From positions 122,650,897 through 122,714,896 of the forward strand of contig OX638370.1 of assembly GCA_951812925.1 (NCBI GenBank): a stretch of 64,000 nt of DNA, read 5' to 3'. A model generated the notes under the pieces. The model worked only from the letters and a program-made list of their open reading frames with translations. It had not been told where the DNA came from and searched no databases. The stretch comes from Calliopum simillimum. Its lineage: Eukaryota > Arthropoda > Insecta > Diptera > Lauxaniidae. Positions 36,791-49,015 of this stretch are shown here, piece after piece (position 1 is the first letter of the stretch; each line of letters opens with the position of its first letter). The position numbers and the translations under genes are program-made.

Positions 36791-36996
36791 TTAAAACTTC
36801 AGAATAATGCGTAAAAAATTTGATGACAATTTTCAATTTCCGATTTTTATTTCTTATAAAAAAAAAATTTCACTACAACTGCATAAGTTTTCTACTTTTT
36901 TATGCATAATTAACTAAAAAAATAAGTTATTATAACCCTCAATAGTCTGGATGAATTAATAGCGTGTTTTGGTATCAAATACCCCACTGTGCGCCG

Positions 36997-39045
36997 CACA
37001 GTGGTAAAAACGATCAATCTAGGTAGACATTGCCCATAACTTCAAAAAAAATAATCGCAATAACTTGAAAATTTGTGACTGTCTTCGTAAAACCTTAAAC
37101 AGTACTTGCGCAAAACCTGCGTTAATACAATGCAACGCAAGGGCTGTTGCGGCGGTCACATTGGCCGCTTTTTCGCGGGAATCCCAGTACCATATACTAA
37201 CAGAAGAAATGCGTGATTGGTATCGTTTTTGATGTTTTTCGGTGCGCTTAATCGAATGAAACTACTTTTGGAGCTCTATTTCTAAATCTGAAGTGTATTT
37301 CTATATAAAATCAAAATACTCAAAGATTAAAAAAAAAAAAATTATTCAACAACAAAATACTTTTGTACAAGAAATTATAAGTATTTCTACATATTTACAA
37401 TATAAAAACAAATTGTACTTCAATACACTGAAAAAAAAAAAATAATATAAAAAGACTCTAAACTTCCATTTCCATGAACTCGGAAGAATTATTATACCTA
37501 GTTTCGGAACTTAGAGCTAGGCTAGGCTCTGATAGCAAATCTTATACTTCACCCGGGAAACATTTATCCTTATGACTATAATGCAACGCACCACCATCCA
37601 CAATTGGTAAAATTGAAATAAAAAAGTCAGACGAATAAAGGAGGGTGTGAAATAAGTCTTCCATTGTACTTTTCCGGCTTATTTTTCTTGTATTTTCTCT
37701 TCTGTACCTTCTCAAATCCTTATTTCTCGCTTCGAGGGCTTCTTCGGACATCATCCCAATTGCTATTGAACACGAATCTATGATTTCGTGTGCATGGATC
37801 AATAGCTTATGCACACTCGCTGGCATTGGATACCAATTATAAAGGGACACATAAAGTTCAGCCGTCTCTTTCGTGTACGCTGAGAAGCGATCCACATTAA
37901 TAATAAATCCACTAGAAACTGCCTGAAGAATGATATTAAACCTTTTCAGCAATTCTTCGTCAAGACCAGTTACCATTGCGACAAGAGTATATTCTTCAAA
38001 AAAACGAGCTGCTGTGTTACCATCGTTAGATGATCCAAAGCCTTGTTTCACAACATCAACGAGTAGTCCGGTTTTTTCACGCAACTGCCTTTGTATTTAT
38101 TATTTATTATTTTGTGAAATTGAGTAATATATTGCTTCGTACTATATCTTATATGGCTTCCGAGATATCCTACCCCAAATGTTAAAAAATGATCAAATAC
38201 ACAATTTTTGAGGTTGCTTAAAAGACGCACAAAATTGTTTGGCTTTTTTCTATTGAATGCATCATTCTTCTTCAAAATGAGCTACAAACTAGTATCGTGT
38301 GATTTTTCTTAAAAAAGTTATACTCGCTTTAAATGATATATAAAAGTACGTAAGTTTTTCAAAAACCGTTTTTCGACCTTTTTTAAAAACTGTATAACTG
38401 GTTTGATAAATGACAGGTTCGCTCAAAATAAATGAATAAAATAAAAAATTTCTGTTTTTTTTTTAAATTTTTGTAGCAAAAAAGTAAAATGCTTCCATTC
38501 TTCTTAAAAAAGACTATTTCAAATTCTACCTGATATTTTGGATACATCCTGATTAATTGGATGCAACCTAATTTTTTTGAATACAATCTGACGATATGAT
38601 CATTTATGTTCAGCCAACCTAAATCTACAATAAAAAAAAAAAGCAAAAGTGGCATCATTTCAAAAATTAAAAATTATGATAATTTAGAGCGTAATTTGTC
38701 ATCAATTTATCACAATTATATTATGTCTTCCAGAACCTGTTAATTGATTAAATATATTCTACTTACTTCTATTAACTATATCCTGAAAGAAAAAATTTAA
38801 AACAGGTACTTCAAAAGCCGAGAGAACAATATTGCCGACGATCTTCACTTTTAAAAAACTAAATACTTCTAGTTGCGTTGGAAAGAGTGACCCGTTTGAA
38901 CAACTTTTAATGTATAATATCGCCATCTCATTGCAGTTTCTAATTCCTCAACTATCCCTGACAACAATATAAAGTCCATTCGTGGATCAGTTGTCATAGA
39001 ATTTTATCCGAATGTCCACCTAGATTTGCCGATTTTACCACTGTG
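36997..39045 (-). mobile_element. Transib element remnant with V(D)J-like ends
   Basis: Ends are CACAGTGGTAAAAACG at 36997 and the inverse of CACAGTGGTAAAATCG ending at 39045; homology continues to AATCTAGGT. Perfect CGCCG duplications lie at 36992-36996 and 39046-39050. A heptamer start, a GC-rich 5-bp duplication and a RAG1-like transposase remnant inside together identify Transib. At 2049 bp it is shorter than the usual ~3 kb autonomous size, and only the C-terminal part of the transposase is recognisable. Confidence 0.85.
37542..38084 (-). pseudogene. Transib transposase, RAG1-like C-terminal part
   Basis: A 180-residue minus-strand frame matching the end of Transib transposases, the family from which vertebrate RAG1 derives. 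Visible marks are GLLVDVVKQGFGSSNDGNTA near its start (the spacing is typical of this family), VHKLLIHAHEII at about 91-102, and SEEALEARNKDLRRYRREN at 113-131 followed by TMEDLFHTLL. The last block corresponds to the RAG1 segment holding the third catalytic acidic residue; the Glu at 114 or 115 is the candidate. The N-terminal DNA-binding part and the two catalytic Asp regions are not recognisable upstream, and the first residue comes from a non-initiating context, so I read it as a truncated, dead gene. Chapaev, a relative, is the alternative, but the 5-bp duplication favours Transib. Confidence 0.8.
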
Positions 39046-39050
39046 CGCCG

Positions 39051-39730
39051 GTCAGTTAATTTTTTTTTTATTTTTTGTTGTTTGAACCAGGGGTTGAAAT
39101 AAGAAAAAGTTATTACTGCAGAATTTTTGTTTGTTTTTCTTTGCAATTTTTAGCAAAATTTTTTTATTGTCTTATTCAAGTGATTAATATTAAATATATT
39201 TAATATTAATATATTAATATATATTAATATTAAATAACAAATATTATGGCCATGGTTCAATTTAAAATTGAAAATTTATAGCGAAATTTTCTTCGAATAC
39301 ATTTATAAAAATATGTTTAAAGTAGAGTTGCCGAGTACTTATTGTGGTTGCTACATTTTAGCCCAAATTGGTGAGGTTAGACAACTAAAACAACGATTAT
39401 AAGCGAAAGAAAATGAGTATTTAGTTTCAACGATTAACGCAAAACAAAGTAATATGAATTTGGGTGCAAATTGTTATTACAATTTTTTACAATATTTGTT
39501 ACTGCAAATTTGAAGTTATTACTGCATAAATATGGTATTACTACAGCTTATTTCAATGCCTGGTTTGAACTTTACAGTAAGGTAAATATCACGCCAATTT
39601 TTCAAAAAAATTAGTAGCAAACATACATTTTGAATTGACTTAAACAGTAAGGTGAAATTTATTTCAGTGTGAAGTTGTCACTATTCTGATTTGAAATTCT
39701 GGTAAAATTTATGAGAAATAAAGTAGCAAG
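39051..39730. other. Intergenic, AT-rich
   Basis: Includes a TTAATAT/ATATTAA palindromic stretch at about 39187-39240. No gene was seen. Confidence 0.45.
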
Positions 39731-40633
39731 TAGAGTAGAACGGGGTAATGTCGTGCAGGGGGTAATGTCGTGCACTGGCTGTTTTAGCCCAAGGAATTGA
39801 ATGATTTACCAACTGTTCGTAAGGTAGGGACCTGTTGACCTACTGAGCTTATGCATATAATACTAGCAATTTTCACCAGTTCGTCTCTACAGTGAAACCT
39901 TTTTTTCAAAACGCACGCTTTCGGGACGATAAAGGTGTTTTTTCATCGAGTCAGAAGAAGAATTTTCCCTGCGGGAAAATGTACCATGTAAGTGTTTTCT
40001 GAAACGAAATATCCTGCCAAAGAAAAGAAGTATTTGGTTTTCGAAAAAAATGTTGGGCTTCACCGCGTTATCGAAGTTGACCTTTAAAACGACCATTGGG
40101 GTAATGTCGTGCACATTCACTTACACAAACACAATTTCTCGCTACACAAATGTTGTTACACATGGATGTAACCAATGAAATTATCTTTCGGTCGGATGCT
40201 TACTCGTTGCATTCGCTTGAGATGTACGGCTTTACGAGCATGTCAAAGTTGAGTGCACGACATTGCCCAGTTCTACTCTACACAACATATTATGTACTTC
40301 ACACTTGTATAATAATGAACAAATACATGATAATGCTAAATCTCCTCTAATAGAACCACTACCTATCATTTCTTACACATTTTGGTACCTTTACTATACT
40401 CGGAAAACAATGCACGACATTACCCCACAAATTTTGAGGGGGGTAATGTCGTGCACATTTTTTTGTTCTTCACTTACACAAACACAATTTCTCGCTACAC
40501 AAATGTTGTTACACATGGATGTAACCAATGAAATTATCTTTCGATCGGATGCTTACTCGTCGCATTCGCTTGAGATGTACGGCTTTACGAGCATGTCAAA
40601 GTTGAGTGCACGACATTGCCCCGTTCTACTCTA
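39731..40633. mobile_element. Inverted-end element with internal duplication
   Basis: The ends are TAGAGTAGAACGGGGTAATG and its near inverse at 40633. A segment of about 160 bp (40119-40278) recurs at 40469-40632 in direct orientation, and both copies end in the element terminus, so a complete element was partly duplicated. The word GGTAATGTCGTGCA or its inverse occurs about eight times. Frames at 40150-40350 and 40263-40691 read through the duplication and are not genes. No clear target duplication was seen. Confidence 0.65.
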
Positions 40634-42176
40634 CTATTTTTTTTCTTCGTGTTCGATCGCTTTTAATATGAAAGGGCAGAAACAGGTATGATGCCTTCCC
40701 TTCTTTCTATCTTTCTTTTTTACACATGATGTCATTCGGCACCATGGCCTGGCACTCACACTTCTACAGAGAAGGCAGCAATTAAGGACTTCTCTGGTCG
40801 CTTTTAATGTGAACGAACAACAGCATATTTCGATATTTTTGAATATCGACATGTTATTTATTGGATGTCATTGACATCTTCTCTATCATAGAAATCCAAA
40901 AATATGTACCAAGCAGGAGATACTTAAATATAGTAGTACTGTTATTAAATATACAGATTATTTTAATATCTCAAAAAAATCTACAAAAACTAAGCTATGT
41001 AGCCTTCTATGATAGCTTTTAATACGAAAGGACAGAAGGGGGCATGCTGCCTTCCCTTCTTTCTTAAATTTTTTTACACATGTATAACAAAATACCCTAT
41101 CAAGAAAAAAATGTCATTAAAAGCTCAGGTTTAAGCCTCTGAACAGTGATAATTTCACTTCAGTTTGTAACTCATATATGTTAATAGAAATAAAAGTGGT
41201 CTGAAGATGTCGTAACTCAAAAAACAAAATATTCGTCACCATAACCATGGTTTCATATCTTCTCAATTTGTCTTAATTAAGTCTTTTTTATTTAGAAATA
41301 TAAGAATAATGCATTGAAAAATTTACATTAATATTGATTTCTGCAAATTAATGACATTTTCAACATTTTTCGATTCGACTATTTCGGAGTTACTCAACAA
41401 CTACAATTATCTTCTACTTTTCAAGATTTTTCGGCTTTTTAAAATTTTTGTTTCTCATAATATTTCGAAGTCACACCCATTATTTGGTTTTCTCAACCTT
41501 TCGAATCACCCCCACTTTTGACTTTTTTAACCTTTTTCTCGCTTTGTTCAACGTTTCTCGGAAAAACTAAAGACTTTTTTCGGTAAGACCGATTTTTGTG
41601 TCATCTTCTCAATCCCTTTAATATTTAAGTACCAGTTGTGTTTCGTCTCCATCTCTTTGACTACGCCCCAGCCAGACTAACTCATATTTAGCCCAGCTCT
41701 AAATATTAAATAATCTAAAACGTCATACGTCTTACGTCTTCAGCGGCAGTATGCAAAAGTGAGGCGCGCCAACTGCATTCGAACACCAAACTTCCAAAAA
41801 CAACAAAAAAACCCAAACACTCAGATGCCAACGAACACCTTACCCGGTCAAAATGTGTAATGCCTCCACGACAATAATGGCAACAGCGACGATGACTCCA
41901 TGTTGGCCTGTAACTCTGCTGCGTTATTACCATTAGTTAAGCTGTCAAAACTTAAAATTTCATTGTTGTTGTTGATGTTGTTCCACTTGTTGTTGCTGGT
42001 GCTGTGCATCATTTTGATTTGGGAAATTTATAATCAAAAAATGATTTCCTTACACCGCGCTCTTCCAGCATACAACTCAGTGCATTTTTATTAAAATTTG
42101 AGCGCAGCGTCTGATAGAAGTAACTATCGTCTTAAGGTGCTGGCGCATGATGCTCTTCCGAGATCATGTTAAATGC
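40634..42176. other. Intergenic, no gene seen
   Basis: Contains related blocks with GGCACTC...CTTCTAC...GAAGGCAGC at about 40745-40790 and GAAAGG(A)CAGAA at 40669 and 41027, probably repeat scraps. No supported gene. Confidence 0.4.
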
Positions 42177-42180
42177 TTAA

Positions 42181-42802
42181 CCCTTTCATACCACAACGCG
42201 AAGGGACGAATGTTTTTAAAATATTAATTTTTTTAAGATTGAAAGCCTTATACTACGGCGTTGGATAAGACATACGATAAGAGAAACATTCACGCTTATT
42301 ATGAATAAAAAGCGAAAATATTTTTCGCCCCAATTTTGAGTTGGTGCGAAAAGAACGCTATTATAGAATTCGCCTTAATAATTTTTCACTTCGAAAAACA
42401 ACTGAGTGTTTGTTGCAGTGCGCTTATTGAAATGTTCACTCTTAATTCTTTATTATAACAATACTTACATTTTTAGTGTTTTCTGTTCCGCATACAATTT
42501 ATAAGCGAGTAATAACCGGCGAAAAACGAAAAATTTCCGCCAAAAAAATTTCTTCATAATAACCGAAAATTTTTCGAACATGTCATATGGTTGTTCGTAA
42601 TAGATGCAAAGCGAAAATCGAATTATTTTAAGGCGAAAATTTGTTTATAATAAGGGTGAATTCGATATCGGAACGAACTGACTCAACATGAAAACACAAG
42701 CAAGGAAACGAAAAAGCAATAGAACTTTGTTTAAACTCGACGTTCTTACAGCGTTAACGGATAGAAGTAATAGCGACACATCGAATGTCAACTATCCTAG
42801 GG
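42181..42802. mobile_element. Possible piggyBac-like MITE
   Basis: TTAA-CCCTTTCATA at 42177 and its counterpart CTATCCTAGGG-TTAA ending at 42806 give the TTAA target and CCCT/AGGG ends typical of piggyBac. The match beyond four bases is weak, so chance is possible. Another inverted-repeat element (42288-42661) lies within. Confidence 0.3.
42288..42661. mobile_element. Small inverted-repeat element
   Basis: ATTCACGCTTATTATGAA at the left is mirrored by the inverse of ATTCACCCTTATTATAAA at the right, with further GCGAAAAT words inside both ends. Non-coding; target duplication not clear. Confidence 0.5.
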
Positions 42803-43324
42803 TTAAGCTTTTGCGTTGCATTGCTGCTAGTCTTTGTAGTAAGCGTTGAGCAAGCATTTATTGTGTCGCTAGTAGAAGTCCACGTTTATATTTTTCGTGC
42901 TGTAACTGAAATGCAACGCCGAATTGCTCATGTTTTTAAACAATTTGTCATATTATAACATCTTTTTAATAAGAAATCCTGCAATTTCATTAGAAGAATG
43001 TGAAATTGTGTAACCAACATTTTCATAAATTTGATCAATATTTCTATTTTGTTGTGGAAAATTTACGGCAAGCGTCAAGGAAGTCAGTAAATTTGCTGAT
43101 TGATATCATATTGGAAATGAAACTTCTCTTCGAACCAACGAAATAAATGTAGGAAATGAAGTGTATGCAATCGAGTTTCTTGAATGTTTGGTTAGAAACT
43201 CCCTTGGATATTTGACTAAGTGAAACAAAGTTTCTTTTAATAAGTACAATAAGGTAAATTTTTATACTAAGAAAACAATAAACGATTAAATATTTTTTTC
43301 GATCAGTGCAAATTAGGCACTACA

Positions 43325-43330
43325 TTTATT
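43325..43330 (-). promoter_or_regulatory. Candidate polyadenylation signal of cuticle gene 4
   Basis: AATAAA on the minus strand, 264 bases downstream of the stop at 43594. Another AATAAA overlaps the stop codon itself (43593-43598) and is less likely to be used. Confidence 0.45.
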
Positions 43331-43593
43331 TAAATTACAAACAAACATTAAATAGTTGTTAATATTTATGTACAATGTAAAATAATCATCACTTAATTCT
43401 AATTTAAATGTTTCAACATAAATAAAAAAAAACAATTTACTCAATGGCTTCAAGGTCCCTATAACCATTCGTAGCCCCTAACCCTTTTCTTTTTGGAAGA
43501 GTAAACCAACCAACAACCCGTATAATCATTTCCATAATATTTCGAGTCATGCGTTACGCCCGGCTACCAATTAAAATTAAAAATTTGCGAACT

Positions 43594-46500
43594 TTATTCT
43601 CTCTTTTTCTCTTCTTCTGATTCTTTGGGTAAGAATTTCGCTGCTTCAGCAACAGCTGAAATTTCTTCGTTTATGATGGAACCATATGGCACGAAACCGT
43701 TCACACCAGCCGTGTAGAAGACTTCAACTTCTTGACCCTCATCGTTGATATATTTATAGGAGCCTTTAACCTCAAGTGATTCATTGTCAGTGCCAGCATC
43801 AATGACAGAGGCTTCTTCATTTCGGCTGCTGCCGTCGCCGCTTTCATACGATACTTTATAGGAACCATCGTCATTTTTGCTTGTTTCTGAACTGATAATT
43901 GGCACAACTTCATAGGTTTTTTCTTTAACGACTTCATCGGCTTCATCACGAGCTGGTGCTGCCAATGCAAATGCGACTACGGCCAAAATAATGAACTGCA
44001 AAGACAAAAAGTTTAATAAATATTAATGATTTTTTTTCTGAATAGGCGCCTAGGTTTTATAACCTTTTAAGTTGCAAATCTCTTAAGAAATGAGTCCTAC
44101 AAAAAAAATTTTACATTTTTCCATCTATAGAACTGGTGACCAAAGTTTTGCTGTACAAGTAACCATAAACTAGACATTTGCAAAATATCTTCGCGACCTT
44201 TGTCCTTGAATAAATTTTCTTGTGCACACGATTGAGAAATAAATAAAAAAACAGAAAATTTATTTCAAAAACGAATTAACAAAATTCATTCAAACAATTT
44301 TTAGTCTTAACTGAAGAAGCAGCAGCAAAGCAGCTACAATTAAAAAAAAAACAACGATGCACAACGTCTTTGAGAGGGTGCTTTCGAGATGAAGAAATGA
44401 GGTGGCAGTATCAATTGTTCCGCAACTCTCTACCATGTGAATTTTTTGAAGCATTGTTCTCTATTTCGTTGCAGAACTTTTGCGGCACATTTACAGCATC
44501 AATACAAATGCGCTGATTTTAATAATGAGTAGTTCTTCCGTATTTCCTGGATAATTGAATTCTCCCAAAATCTTCCACCAGATGATGGACCAAGACAATT
44601 ATTAATGTGGAAAAAAAATGTTACAAATAAAAGATTATGATCTGTGTTTGACTTCTAGAAAAATAAAGTATGTTAGGAAGAGTGCCCCAAATTAAAGCGA
44701 TTTCATTTGTGCTATCTTTTTTTGCCAAAAAACAAATTTTTGAAAGTTAATTAAAAAATTTTTTTAATTGTAAACAATATTTTACGTCAAAGTTGCTTGC
44801 TGTTCATTTTCTTTGCTTGTATTTTTGGCTGGAATCTATGCTAATGACAAATGTGAGCTAGTCAACTGTAAAATTGGAAATTATTTAAGTGCCGCTTAAG
44901 CGCCACTAACGGTTTAGCTAAGCTAAAGCTTAAGCTCGCACTGTGAAATTGGGCCTAACTGATACATACATATTTGAAACAATCAGGCATGTTCTGAAAT
45001 CCGATTCAATTCGGAATCGGAATGAAAGCGATTTTCAAGAGCTCTGCATTGCGACAAATTAGATGGCATAGGATTTGTATTTCAAGAAATAAAATTTGCT
45101 AATAATTCCTATTCGATTTCCCGAAACATAAATCCGATTCGGTGTTAATTACCGAAATGCGGAGCTCTTGAAAATTGCTTTCATTCCGATTCCGAAGTGA
45201 ATCGGATATCAGAACATGCCTGAATAACACAAATTGGTATTTTTAGGACTGTGGTTTCGATAAAATACATGCTTCAAAGAAAAAATAGGCAATTTTTCTC
45301 GATAACACGTCATAAAGTGCTACTTAAAACCTGAACATATCGTTCTATCGCTTGTATATTACACGCAATATAGGGTGCAAGAAATGGTAGATCTTTAAAG
45401 TCATTATTCAGATCAAACATTTCAAAATAATTTGTACAATTACAGCTAATTGTTAGTTTCTTATATGATCTTACTTCTCCAGGATTCCAAACTTTCTCTC
45501 TAATATGGATTATTTTTCTTAAAGCCATTTGACGAACTTCCAGTCTCTTGCCAAAGAGCATTGAAAGTAATATATTTTCGGAGTGGACGTAGTACCCATT
45601 GCCCACAATAATTTAATTAACTACTTCGCGTAAATTTGGATCTAAATATAAATTTAGAACAGCGTCGTTCACAAAAGAGTCAAAATACTTAACATTAAAG
45701 TACATTGGAACGTACACTCTAATAACTTATTTAGATAAAAGTTAAGTTTAAGTTATTCGAAGGCCTGTTTGTGGCTACATAATATCGTAGTATTCGTGAT
45801 GCCCTTGTTATCCATCGGGAGTGTGGGATTGGCCCTGGTTTCTTATTTGCCAAATTTACCGGGCAAAGTGACATTTTTATAAACTTGAAAATTATAATAG
45901 ATACCCTGCAATTTGTAAATTTTTGAAATTGGCGCAGTCAGATTAACGAAATTGATACCCATTTTGAAAAAAAAACTGTGACCTCACTCCAACTTCGTAT
46001 GGCAGGTAGTTGTGTCTGTCGGTGAATTTTGCGTTTTTTAAAAAATTTTTATTCCCAAAGTTAACTCTTAGAGCATCTCTATCAAATTTCAAGGCTTAGC
46101 CAGCCGTTCAATATAAACCCATCCACACTGTGCGTTTTTCCGACGCTATGAATAACTTGAAATTGAAATTTTCTCATGAAAAAAAAAAAAAATCTGTTTG
46201 TTTCATATAAAATTATTGAAATATTTTGATTTTATATTTTTTTTTTGCATTATATTTTAAAGTACTGCATACAAACTTCAACGCAATTTACGGCGCCTCG
46301 ATATTGATTTTAGACCCATGGTTTCTTGGGCAAAGTTTTTCAGAATTTTCCATAGGTTTTTTTGTTGCTATTCTTTTTGCCAATTTTTTGCATCCCGAAC
46401 AAATTGACCCGGCCTAATCTACATATTCGCATCTCTGAAAAGTTCAAAATTTTGTCTACAGTAGGCGTTGAACCAGGATTTGATTTCTAGAAGAGAAACG

Positions 46501-47654
46501 GCTAAGATAACATTGTGCAGCGTTAACGAGATCATCGAATCCAAATTACTTTGTGAATGCTTTCCTATTTCCTCTGTTTGGATATTACTTCCGGTCGAAT
46601 TTAATAGAACTATTTATTTTTGGGTTTTTTTTAAGGAAATACACTTTTGCCATGACTATATCTCGTAAGCCGTTCGGGATTTTGTTTTCGTACCTTCAAC
46701 AAAATTGCAGATCTACTAAAAGAAAGAAAGTGTTCAACAAACTGTTCTGAAAAAATTCTGTCTTTGGCCTGACACCATTATTCACCAAGACTTAACTGGG
46801 CAACTCTTTGGAGCATGTCAACAATATTTGAGTACTTCTTGATACCGTCTTGTGCTTAAACACCCACAAAAACGTATTTTCGGAATTTCACCCTACTGTA
46901 GAACACTAAAACTACATTTTGGGCAAAACTTGTTGTACCGAAGTCAACATGAAGGTACGCAAGGAACTATCTTTAGGAAGATCTCAACCCATTTCATCAT
47001 GTTTTTATGGGTCTTTTTGACCCTTTTTTCCAAAAAATAGGTTTAAATTCGTTAAAGCATTCAAAAAATTTTTTCGAACAATACTCGAATGTCATTAGCA
47101 TGCTCTAAAGAGTTAATCAGTTTAGTCATGGCTAAAATTTTATTTTAATTGTTTGCCAAAATACAGAACGAGTCGGTAGCTATGACGCAATTTTTGCGGG
47201 TCAGCTTGTTGAACACTTTCTTTCCTTTAATCTAAAGGTATAATTTTGTTAAAGATAGGTAAACAAAATCCCGAAAGGTTTTCGATATATACTTGGCCGT
47301 AGAAAAAGTGAATTTTCTATGAAAAAACAAAAACATATGCAGTACTATAAAATCCAAACTGGAGCCAAGCTAGCAAAATCCAGATAAAGCTTTGCTAGTT
47401 ACATCAAGTACTTTCGGGAACAGCACTCAAAAATATGCTTGGATTTTTTATATAGCACTGTGTAATTTTATAGATTTATAGTTTTCGACACTACATTCTG
47501 GACACGTTTTCTTTTTTTACTAATGCACTTTAATAAATGACATTTTAGAATATGAAGTATTCAAGTATCTGGAAATTATTCTTTTAACTTTCACAAATAT
47601 TTTTACCACATAACTTATACTAAGAACTAACAGTTCACTTACAAATTTGAACAT
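43594..47654 (-). CDS. RR-1 cuticular protein (47E-type), two exons, long intron
   Basis: A 137-residue chitin-binding cuticle protein. Exon 1 (47654-47643) is ATG TTC AAA TTT, followed by the donor GTAAGT; exon 2 (43995-43594) follows a TTTGCAG acceptor. Both junctions are phase 0. Joined, residues 1-17 form a signal peptide (MFKFFIILAVVAFALAA). The R&R domain spans about 46-107: DDGSYKVSYESGDGSSRNE, LEVKGSYKYINDEGQEVEV and GFVPYGS. The protein is more acidic than its relatives and ends in a charged tail (KESEEEKKRE). The intron is about 3.65 kb, roughly ten times that of the two sister genes, and holds repeat debris. Exon 1 is assigned because its four codons match the sister genes in form, its donor is strong, and a TATA box lies 123 bases upstream of the ATG. 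Confidence 0.85.
44983..45223. mobile_element. Small inverted-repeat element in the intron of cuticle gene 4
   Basis: TCAGGCATGTTCTGA at 44983 is mirrored by TCAGAACATGCCTGA ending at 45223; the arms of about 65 bp also share GATTCGGAATCGGAATGAAA-like and AGAGCTC words. The spacer is about 110 bp. Non-coding. Confidence 0.6.
45310..45606 (-). pseudogene. Fragment of a repeat-borne protein, family uncertain
   Basis: A 98-residue frame with LEVRQMALRKIIHIREK, SYKKLTI...NYFEMFDL and NIQAIERYVQVL. This pattern recalls an uncharacterised protein family that is multi-copy in insect and cnidarian genomes and is usually thought to be transposon-borne; that recollection is unverified. It has no start codon context, lies in the long intron of cuticle gene 4 on the same strand, and is probably a broken remnant. 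Confidence 0.35.
46855..47090 (+). repeat. Dispersed repeat family C, copy 2
   Basis: Counterpart of 36540-36790, with CACTAAAACTACATTTTGGG and TTTTTATGGGTCTTTTTGAC. It lies in the intron of cuticle gene 4. Confidence 0.6.
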
Positions 47655-47776
47655 TTTTGAAATGTTTCAATGAAATAAAAACCAAAAAAAGAAATTATAA
47701 ATAAACTAAAATTCAACAGAAATGTGTTCAGAGAACACGAAACTAATTGTGATGCTTTAAAATTTTTGCCCCATAC

Positions 47777-47784
47777 CTTTTATA
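47777..47784 (-). promoter_or_regulatory. TATA box of cuticle gene 4
   Basis: TATAAAAG on the minus strand, 123 bases upstream of the ATG at 47654, predicting transcription start near 47750 (ATCACAATTAG). Confidence 0.7.
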
Positions 47785-49015
47785 CCAAATTGGGTTTCAA
47801 GAGCAACCAACATTTTTTATTTAAACATGCCAAACATGTTCCAAATCCTATTTTTTGCGAAATAAAATCAGTTATATAATAAACATACTCAAACGCATAG
47901 AAGTTCTACATATGAATTAAATAGCGTTAAAAATAAATTCAAATAAAGATCTTAAAAATTAAATGTCAAAGTTGACATTGAAACCAGATGCGGTGACGGA
48001 AGAAAAGCTACTAACACACACTATGAACTTTTTCTTGAAATCTTTACTTCCTATTTTAGTAAAGTGTGTCACTTGGATACCGATAATAAGCTGAATTCTG
48101 TTTGTGGAACGTATGAGGAATATTAATTTTTGAGTAAATTTTTTACGGTTTTGCTGGATTTTCAACAACACAAAAAAAATAAAAAGAAAAAAAATGCAAC
48201 GAATTTATGAAAATCTTGTTTAGTCAAATTGTTAAAATTAATGTTGGCGTGAAGCATGCTGCCGAAATTTAAATATTAATACTTAGTGTTTTAAGATTAT
48301 GAAATCTTATATCTAAAATTATTGTTCAATTAAAAATTCATTTTCAATATATAAATGTCATTAAGTAACACACTTAAAAACTCTTAAGTTTTAATTATTG
48401 TCTTTAAAGATTTCCAGGCTCTGGAAGTTGTAATTTTTTACAGTTTAACAATTTAATCGTATTAAGTTAAAGTCTCGACCTCAGATTTGTATGTTGGCAA
48501 TGGTATAACGACTTTATATCTTTGAAATATTTCTTAAAGAGTACGTACATACATATGTAACAGCGTTCTAATAGCAACAGAATTACTTTTGTTATTATGA
48601 CTGTGTTTTTATCTGAAATGTCAATTTAAATGAATGTTGTCACATTACTTTTGTTCTATTAAAAATACAAGACAAGAATAAAAATACGCTTACCAATTAT
48701 TTTTTGAACAGTTGCCATTTGTATTCATTTACTGTCTTTAAGCAGTTTGACAAAAATTTCAACATAATATATATCCGTGTAATATTTCAAAAGACTTAAT
48801 ATATTAAAAGACTTATTTTTATAATAGTATGTTCGGAAAATAAACATTTTTCGCCTGGTTTGAAAAAGGGCTTGAGCATTCCCATATCTTATAAGTAAAC
48901 AGTACCTGGAGACCGATCCCTGCTCGGTAAACAATCTAATCTTTTATTTTAGTCGATGTTTTTATTCATAGCTATTTTTTGTTATGAAACTTGTATCTTT
49001 TCACTTCTAACGGTC
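47785..49015. other. Intergenic, no gene seen
   Basis: AT-rich. A segment at 48327-48400 (CATTAAGTAACACACTTAAA) recurs at 59353-59430, marking another dispersed repeat. A possible short minus-strand ATG exon with a GTAAGC donor at 48693-48720 was considered and not assigned. Confidence 0.45.

Larger units (their letters stand above)
35018..36991. other. Intergenic with repeat scraps
   Basis: Holds a tRNA-like SINE piece (35296-35367) and a dispersed repeat (36540-36790), both listed. The rest is AT-rich with T-homopolymers, such as those near 35900 and 36020. No gene was seen. Confidence 0.45.

Noticed and set aside
48693..48720. Minus-strand ATG exon with GTAAGC donor as first exon of cuticle gene 4
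   Set aside because: It ends in phase 1 and cannot join the phase-0 exon 2; the exon at 47643-47654 fits phase and has a TATA box.
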